A stretch of DNA of 64,000 nucleotides from Timema cristinae. Taxonomy: Eukaryota > Arthropoda > Insecta > Phasmatodea > Timematidae. The notes beneath the pieces were generated by a model. It was given only the letters and a program-made list of their open reading frames with translations. It was not told where the DNA came from and made no database searches. Of the stretch, positions 57,166-64,000 are shown in pieces; the first letter of the stretch is position 1, and each line of letters starts with the position of its first letter. The position numbers and the translations under genes were made by a program. The stretch lies in assembly GCA_039000515.1 (NCBI GenBank), contig JBCFYV010011135.1, positions 14,708,376 to 14,772,375 on the forward strand, given 5' to 3'.

Positions 57166-57501
57166 TGTAAAAATACTGGCTTTATTTCGAGTCACCTTCT
57201 ATACCACCTTAAATATACTTCAAATAAAGGAAAAAAATTGACAAAAAATATTCGTATTAAACCTTCCCCCCTTTGGTAATGATAAAAAGCTATCAACCCC
57301 CCAATGGTATCAACCCCACACCTATGTGGAGAGTGAAGTTTGAGACGCGCAAGGATGTTTGGTGTGTTACAGAGCAGAGGCTGTGAAGATGAAGCAATTA
57401 TCCGAGCAGCGAGAGGTTTTGGTTGGCCGCTGCGAGATGCGGAGAAGACAGAGAGATACACACGAGACAGTTTTGACGCACTTTAACGGGGGGAGTGTAT
57501 G
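57166..57501. other. Unassigned, moderate GC
   Basis: An 89-codon minus frame at 57192-57461 has no recognised domain. Confidence 0.35.
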
Positions 57502-58192
57502 TACGGGCGCACCTAGGATTTTGAGCTAGGGGGGGATTTTTACATAATAATTTTCACAATTGCACCATTATATATTTCAATTACTGTAATATTTGGATAT
57601 TTGATTCGAAGTAGGGGGATAAGAAAGATAAAGAATCAGAGATGACCCTAAAAAGTGGACCCCGGGAAAATGTTTTGATTTGATTTATACCAAAATTGGA
57701 TCCTCGGCCTACCCTCTGTCACTTATACTTCACTGGTTAACACATTCCTCTTCACATCCAGGATTTGCAATTGATGGGAGTGGGGGGCATATAATAGTAT
57801 CTCAACTGCCCCTTCTCCTCTTCCTGATACAATAATGTTTACATAATTGCTCTAAAATAATCATTTCAATTATTGTACCTACTTGAAAACTTTATCTACA
57901 AAGATTAAATAATTTAATTAATTCTAGAAAATATTACGGTATCAGTGTTCTAGTTTTCATTTAAGTGCAATTTACACCAAATTTAAAAATCAACAGAAAA
58001 AATTTTCCTTTGAAAACCCTAATTATTGCACAAAATAATTTGTTTTATATTAAATGTAATTAAAAAAGATATAATTGAATGATAGAACATAGTGCTAATA
58101 ATATTTTTAATTTTCTGGGGGAGGGCCTTCAGCTGGAGGGGGGTAGCTTAGCCCCCAATGCCCCCCCCCCACCCCCCGTGGGTGCACCCCTG
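57502..58192. mobile_element. hAT MITE (691 bp)
   Basis: Ends 'TACGGGCGCACCTAGG' and 'GTGGGTGCACCCCTG', G/C-rich next to both ends. The 8 bp duplication is 'agtgtatg' (57494-57501) and 'agtgtagg' (58193-58200). No transposase. Confidence 0.82.
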
Positions 58193-58224
58193 AGTGTAGG
58201 GGACACGAACCTAAGTGCAGTTAT

Positions 58225-58292
58225 TTTGTGGTTTTATAGCAAAAAATTTTTTTTGCCAAACTAAATTAAATATATCTCCAGTACCAACATAA
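58225..58292. mobile_element. P-family arm fragment
   Basis: 'ggttttatagcaaaaaattt', 'tgccaaactaaattaaatat', then 'ctccagtaccaacata'. Only one arm. Confidence 0.5.
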
Positions 58293-58428
58293 CTGAACCC
58301 AAGGCCGTAGCCACCCCTAAGTTGAGGGAGGGGGAGGGGGGCAACCGCCAGAGGTGAAAAAATTTCACAAACATAAGTCCCTCTAGAAGATATTTAGAAC
58401 TTTTTTTTTTAAGACTAATGGTTACTAA

Positions 58429-59374
58429 TGCCGGGATCACGATCGAATTTACGTTCACTTAAGGTTAACTTAACGCAACTTAACGTAAAGGATATCCTCG
58501 TGTTTTTAAATGAAAGCAATCACGATACAGTTAACTTAACGTTCACTTGCAGTTCACTTAACTTAATAGATATACCGGGAGGTCGTTTGCGTTAAGGGAA
58601 CGTTACATGAAGGGTACCACGTGATCTAGCCAGCCAATCATTTAGTTTAACTTCTTTCATAACTAGTTCGTTACTTTTATAATTGTTTAAATTTTACTTT
58701 AATTTTAAAATAATTTTAATTAATAATATATTATGTCATGTTATTAGTTCATTCCAATTCGACAGATATTACACATTATATTTAACTTTATAAACTAGTT
58801 CGTTACTGTTATAATGGTATGACTTTTATTTTCATTTTAATTAAATGGTCAATTAATAGTGTATTTTGTCATGTTATCAGTTTGTACCTATTTGACTCAT
58901 ATTACAGCACTCATTGTAAATGTACATAGTTAATAACAAAGTATACTAACGTCCTTTAAGGGTTAGTCATAATGTCAACTATACACAATAGTTCATTTAT
59001 CAATTATCTCATTTGAACCATACTTTCATAAATTATATTAAATAATATCTAAGTCTTGACTTATATTCATTCGCCTCTTACAAAAGATCAATTAGAATGT
59101 TTTCTAAAATGTTAAAATAGGAAAGTTAATTTTATCAAAAAAGTTTAATGATAAATATTTATTATACCGAGAAAAAACAATAAACATCTATAGATCATCA
59201 CTTCACAAATATTACAAATCAAAGCTCAAAATACATACTCTAGAGTGCAGATATTTGGCTCGAGTTGTTATGTTATGTTACTTTAATCGTGATCACACAT
59301 CTGTTTTCTTAAGTTAAGTGAACCTTAAGTAAACGCTACGTTAAGTTAAAGTTAAGTTGATCGTGATCTCGGCA
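58429..59374. mobile_element. Harbinger-like MITE (946 bp)
   Basis: Long inverted ends: 'TGCCGGGATCACGATCGA' at left and 'TTGATCGTGATCTCGGCA' at right, continuing into 'gttaacttaacg'-type repeats on both sides. The flanking TAA on both sides (58426-58428, 59375-59377) suits the 3 bp duplication of PIF/Harbinger elements. No transposase frame; superfamily is inference. Confidence 0.75.
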
Positions 59375-59487
59375 TAAGGCAGACACTTTCTTATTGCACT
59401 TACCCTATAATTCCAAGAATTCACGTAGAGCACAGTAAATTTCATTAGAATATATTGATTTATAGCATGAAAAAAGTTTTAACATAA

Positions 59488-59800
59488 TTATATTAATATA
59501 AAGCCACACGGCTGACTCACTCACTGACATTAATGTTTATCCACTTCCAGATGAGCTATCAACTTAAAATTTTGGCAAACTTCTAGCTTCTAAGCCTATA
59601 ACCGACGGTAAAATTCCAAAAAGTAAAAAATAAAAATTTTTAACCCAGAAAAAAAATTCAAAATAGTGGAGCAACTTTAAAGTGCGTACCTTTCTTTGGA
59701 GGTCTCTTGTGGCTAAATCGTAAGACCTATCAAAAAACGGCTCTGGAATTACATTAGTTTACATCCACTTGCAAAGAAAACCTATTGGGGGTTTGGCTTG
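59488..59800 (-). repeat. RTE-like retroposon 3' region
   Basis: Inverted relative to 24545-24895: starts 'attaatataaagccacacgg', 'ctcactcactgacattaatg', ends 'attacattagtttacatcca'. Confidence 0.6.
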
Positions 59801-59867
59801 GCATAATGAAAATCTTTTTTTTTCTCCACAAAAAGCAGTTCCGGAACGGCGTTCCCGCCTCACTACA

Positions 59868-59935
59868 CCCTGATGGTGATATCAACAGTTATTCAATATT
59901 TTTCAAGAGTGTCCTGAAAATTGATGTTAGCTTTT
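59868..59935. mobile_element. P-family fragment
   Basis: 'tgatggtgatatcaacagtt' and 'tttcaagagtgtcctgaaaa' match the inner arm of the P family. Cut off by SINE-A1. Confidence 0.5.
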
Positions 59936-59937
59936 CC

Positions 59938-60213
59938 TCTTGTCTTACTACCCGTTCGACGCTTATATACTGTACTAATTACACTAATAGTTTTAGGAAT
60001 TAGGAAGGTTATATTTAGAGAATGTGTACCCGCTTTTGCGTTGATTTAGAGCAGAAAATCATTTTGTAAAAACCCTCCTGGAAAACCAATTATGGAAAAC
60101 CACCCCTAGTTAACCCGACCGAGATTCGAACCTCAATCTTCGCGTCATCGACAGTCTAGTATATTTCTAGAGTGACGCCTTAAGCCATACGGCCACCGAA
60201 GCGGGTGATAACG
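59938..60213 (-). repeat. SINE-A1
   Basis: Decayed tail 'ttgtcttactacccgttcg', an internal partial duplication of the 'ggaaaaccacc' block (60060-60105), B-box complement 'gagattcgaacctc', head complement 'cggccaccgaagcgggtga'. Confidence 0.88.
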
Positions 60214-60502
60214 TTTTGAGATTTTTACACAAACAATAATAATTTGTTCTTTATTTTGTTCTTGATTGCAGCTCTGTACCTGTCTGGGAGAGGTACCTCA
60301 AATACATCAGTGTATCGGGCTCCAAATTTCTATCACTGGGCCTGGGTTAGCCTCTCAGTTCACTTCCCACTTCCTTTAACGCTTATGCCCGAATTTTTTC
60401 CCCCCAGCGATTTATAACCAAACTATTGAAACTTACTAATAAATACTTCATCTTAAAAGTTTTTTTTATTTACGCAAAAACACAATTGTGTTTACCACTT
60501 AA

Positions 60503-60718
60503 TGCCGGGATCACGATCAACTTAAAGTTAACTTTACGTAATTTAACGTAAAGGATCACAAACACTAATACAAATAGTACCAATCACAGATCACAACACT
60601 TACCCTAGAATGGATATGTTTGATTCAAGTTGTTACATTAAGTTACGTGAATCGTGATCACACATACGTTAAGTTAACTTTAAGTGAACGTTACGTTAAG
60701 TTGATCGTGATACCGGCA
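60503..60718. mobile_element. Harbinger-like MITE, short copy (216 bp)
   Basis: Same ends as 58429-59374: 'TGCCGGGATCACGATCAAC' and 'GTTGATCGTGATACCGGCA'. An internally deleted derivative. The target duplication is unclear (taa / cta). Confidence 0.78.
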
Positions 60719-61579
60719 CTAGCACCGTCGTCTAACAATAATGTTTGACTTGTTTTTCATCTTTCATGTCACGTTGTATTCGTTTGTATACATACGAACA
60801 GTAGAAGTGGCTAGTGTTGCGATCTAGCAATGAGTATTGGAACTACCAGTATATTTCAAAAAAGTAAGTTTGGACAGAAAGTTCATGATCTATAATATTA
60901 ATAGATTATATATTTATTCACGCACCCTTCGTCCTAAGCGGTAATTCGTCACAAAAATAAAAATAAACTTTGTTGTAGATCACAACACAAGTATTTTTAA
61001 CCTGAAGTCACCCAAAGATAAATGAAATTTTCACACCCTAAATCCAAATATTTTGTTACTACAATACCAAAAGTATAAACGACATGTATAAAATACTATT
61101 AGATTTATTTAAATTAGTAAGATTTCAATAAACATCCGTATACACATAAAGTTGATTTTTGTACCAAATCCCCCCCAAAAAAGTACCGCTATCCAACAAT
61201 GTTTATTTTAGAACAATGTTTATGGAAAGATCACAAAGTGGTTTCCCAACAAACGAACATTTAAACGACATTCGAAGGTCGCTTGTATACCCTTAAACAA
61301 TGGAATTTTGAAATTAAGTTTTTTAAAAGATTTGAAAATAATTTGTTTTGAATCATACATCTATTTTCATGTCAATATTATTTAAATCATGCTCACTCAC
61401 ACACAACAGCTTACAAAATAATCAAACGGATGACGTAAATGGTTTAACAATTATTATCATGTTTGAACTTATAAGAAATAAGGCTAAAGTTTACTATAGT
61501 GTGATTTAATCAGAATAAATATATTATTTACTAATCCAAGTAAAACCACAAGATAAATAATCCGTAAATTATAAATTAA
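60719..61579. other. AT-rich sequence
   Basis: Nothing recognised. Confidence 0.35.
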
Positions 61580-62735
61580 TTGTCTTTTCTTTCTTTCTTT
61601 CATAAGGGTTTTTATTTATTAATACTTATCATCTATATACATTACTAAACAACAAAATCGAAACAATAATAATTCCCAACCCCTTGGGGTTCTTGAAAAT
61701 AAAAATATGGCGAAATAATAAAAGTTTTTTCCCTTTGCTTATCCCCAAATAGGGCGCATTTCATTATCGAGGGGGGTTTGTTGGACTCCCCCCACGGCAC
61801 ATAGGACCTGGTCGGCCGCTTGGTAGACTTATTTGCCAATCTCCCCTAACTCGGCCCACTGGCCGGCATCGCCCGCTATCTGACCTCCCCTCCCAGTCTC
61901 ACACGACTAGAAGGGGGGTCACGACTCCCCAGATTTGACTCCGAGGTCACCTGCCGACGTCGACGAAGGGATTCACAACGCCGTCCCTGATTCGGCGGTA
62001 GGGATGGCCAGGAGCGTCGTAATCGCCGATGCCCCTGACGATCATGTTGGAGCTGGCCTGCGCTCGTGTGAAAAAACGTACCGCCAGCCCGTGGATACGG
62101 CTGTCCAGGGATGGGAGGCCTGACATGGTCAGGAGAACGCGGTTTGGGACGCGGGGCGGAGCCCCGAGGATCAGACGAAGGAACCGGTGGTATACAGTAC
62201 GGAAATGATTGTATCTGTATCTGGGTAGATAGGAGAATACGGGAGCGGAATAGAGAAGGATGGACATCACACAGAGCAGAAAAAGTCTGATCTTGTGGCC
62301 GTACACCAGCGGACTGACCGGGCGCAAAAGAGGAGTCAGCTTCAACATGACGCCCCTGGCCCTACCTTCCGCCGAACGCAGGTGCGGGTCCCAGCTGCAT
62401 TTCGCATCCAGGGTCACCCCCAACCACCGGACTGACGGCGACCACTGGACCGCGGTACCCTCCACACGAAGTGGCTGCAGGGGGCCCGTTCCTCGACGTG
62501 TGAATAAAATAGCCTGCGTCTTTTGGGATTGGATGGCGAGGGACCGAGTACGAAGGTAGGCCAACAGTCCCCGCAACGCGAAGGTAAGTTTGGCCCAGAC
62601 CACCTTAGCGTCCGGGGACTGCGCCAGGATAGCGGTGTCGTCTGCGAACTGGAATAGCTCTGTTCCGTGCGAGACGGGCATGTCTCGCACGAACAGGGAA
62701 TACAGGATCGGTGAAAGGCAGGAATAACCATAAAT
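61580..62735 (-). pseudogene. 5'-truncated LINE with FADD reverse transcriptase (probably jockey-like)
   Basis: A minus frame of about 260 codons (stop at 61947-61949) starts within the RT palm at 'SCLSPILYSLFVRDMP'. The catalytic block is 'FADDTAILAQ', followed by 'QSQKTQAILF' and 'VRWLGVTLD', as in jockey/CR1-type non-LTR elements, then the C-terminal region. The endonuclease and N-terminal RT are missing beyond 62735. A GC-rich 3' UTR follows, ending in an A-rich stretch with (GAAA)n at 61587-61606. The frame is open and unbroken, so the insertion is fairly young. It is far GC-richer than its surroundings. Clade is inferred from motifs only. Confidence 0.85.
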
Positions 62736-63477
62736 CTGCAAACAGGACAACCAACTCATACAGTAGTAGCGCTAGTTCTGCGTTGCAAATACAAATACTA
62801 GTGAGGAAACTATAAGTCATCCCATTATCTGTATCATTAATTTTTTATTGTGATTATGATTCTTTTTTATAATTTTAGTTCACAATATATGTTTAAATAT
62901 TCTTAATTTATTTCAAATTTCCAAGAAACCCAACCAAGAGGTTCGTGGCAATCGAAGGTGCCGAATTGCTTTCTTTGGAAACCATTTATTTATACGTTGG
63001 CGAAATCGACTATGCATCCCCATGATCAACTATGATGAATGTAACTTATTTTAATATAGAACTTAATTCAAGCTCGATTAGGTCCATCCACGTCTCAAGG
63101 GGTGTTATTGGTTCAAACACCGTAGTCAACGTTTATTAATTTTAGCGTTAAGGTAGAAGAGGGATACGTGGACAATTCGCAGGGCTTTCTATTGGTGCAG
63201 TTCTAATGACGAGTAACTTTTTTTTACTGTAGGTAAGCCCTAAAAAAACAGCAATGTAACTTAAACAATGGGAGAGTGTCCATATTTATATGATTACCAA
63301 GCCCCATTAGTGGACATCTGGGTTATATATATATATATATAAATAGTTACTTACACACATATAGTTATTTGTTGCTGCTTTTTAAGGCTTTCAAATGCTT
63401 ACAAGAAAAGGGTACTACTCATTAAAACTGCACCTATAGACATAGTCTAAATTATAGATAGAGGGACATTAACACTC
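62736..63477. other. AT-rich sequence
   Basis: (TA)n at 63327-63341. No gene recognised. Confidence 0.35.
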
Positions 63478-63765
63478 CTGTGGTTTGGTCAGAGCACATG
63501 GCTATGGATCTAGAGGTCCTGGGTTCAATTCCAGGCACTTCCAGTGGATCTATAAAGGGGTCTCCTCAGCCTAGTGAGGACAAATGAGATGCTCCTTGAA
63601 TAAATAACTAACGGCTCGTGTCTATAAAACTAAGATTAACGGCCTGAGGGTTCGTTGTTCTGACTACATTACATCTTATCTCCGCAGAAGTTGACACTAT
63701 CTGCGCCAAAACACTGTGGACCATCGGTAAGTATGACTCGATTGCAGGCTGACCTCTTGATTTTT
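63478..63765 (+). repeat. SINE-C
   Basis: Head 'tgtggtttggtcagagcaca', B box 'ggtcctgggttcaattccagg', body 'tgaggacaaatgagatgctc', 'aaaactaagattaacggcc', end 'gattgcaggctgacc'. Best partner of 24180-24490. Confidence 0.85.
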
Positions 63766-64000
63766 TTTTTTTTTTTTGCAAAAAGGAGGATGTAATGGGA
63801 AGGAAATCTATCTATGTTTATATTTAGCAGTTTATATACATACCTCTTTGTCTGTACAGAGTATAAACTAATATTTATCTCAGCGACCCACAATCTTTCC
63901 TTCATACGAAGTGTATAATGAACTATAAACACCTTGATAAAAGAATAAATACTCTTTCTATTATCATAATTCTTCCCATTGACTCGATTGTTTTTCCGCG
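63766..64000. other. AT-rich sequence to window end
   Basis: Nothing recognised. Confidence 0.35.

Noticed and set aside
62260..62731. Open frames on the plus strand and other minus frame of the LINE
   Set aside because: They overlap the RT frame in GC-rich DNA and carry no RT motifs; shadows only.

Overview
This is a window of nuclear genome from an animal, most likely an arthropod and probably an insect with a large, repeat-rich, AT-rich genome. The evidence is a spliced gene with a long intron, abundant tRNA-derived SINEs and DNA-transposon MITEs, LINE remnants of the types common in insect genomes, and short TTAGG-like runs matching the usual insect telomere motif. The species cannot be named from the sequence. 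There are no operons, prokaryotic genes or CRISPR arrays.

One host gene is clear: a GAS1-like (growth arrest-specific 1, GDNF-receptor-alpha-like) cell-surface protein on the + strand. A coding exon (1933-2169) with signal peptide is joined across an 11.9 kb intron to a final coding exon (14093-14581), giving 240 residues. The protein has two ten-cysteine domains with nearly identical spacing and a hydrophobic C-terminus that fits GPI anchoring. The end of the first exon, with its 5' splice site, has been amplified into a six-copy, 50 bp minisatellite (2145-2441). This is the most unusual feature of the window.

Nearly everything else I can assign is transposable-element sequence. Family names are mine. 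SINE-A1 and SINE-A2 (different tRNA-like heads, common body), and SINE-B (unrelated head and body), all end in the same roughly 45 bp 3' tail plus (TAA)n. Other tRNA-derived SINEs are C, D, E, F and H. DNA elements include hAT-type MITEs with 8 bp target duplications (5161-5953, 28321-28733, 37500-38109, 39098-39636, 57502-58192), pogo/Tigger-like elements with TA duplications (36649-37080, 41434-42622), a mariner-like MITE (4345-4568), a Harbinger-like family (58429-59374, 60503-60718), a four-copy TIR family called Z, and a long-TIR foldback family called P. LINE remnants are an FADD-type reverse transcriptase (61580-62735, minus) and several degraded C-terminal pieces (10405-10640, 13690-14035, 18496-18600, 18738-19292).

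Layout: 1-14.6 kb, GAS1-like gene with a repeat-filled intron; 14.6-22 kb, AT-rich sequence with few recognisable repeats (3' UTR or intergenic); 22-46 kb, dense nested SINEs and MITEs plus one GC-rich island (26.95-27.40 kb); 46.5-52.5 kb, a large inverted duplication; 52.5-64 kb, AT-rich sequence with further MITEs, the Harbinger-like pair and the LINE. Nesting and target duplications give a relative order: A1 copies are older and are interrupted by MITEs, which are interrupted by A2 and B copies.
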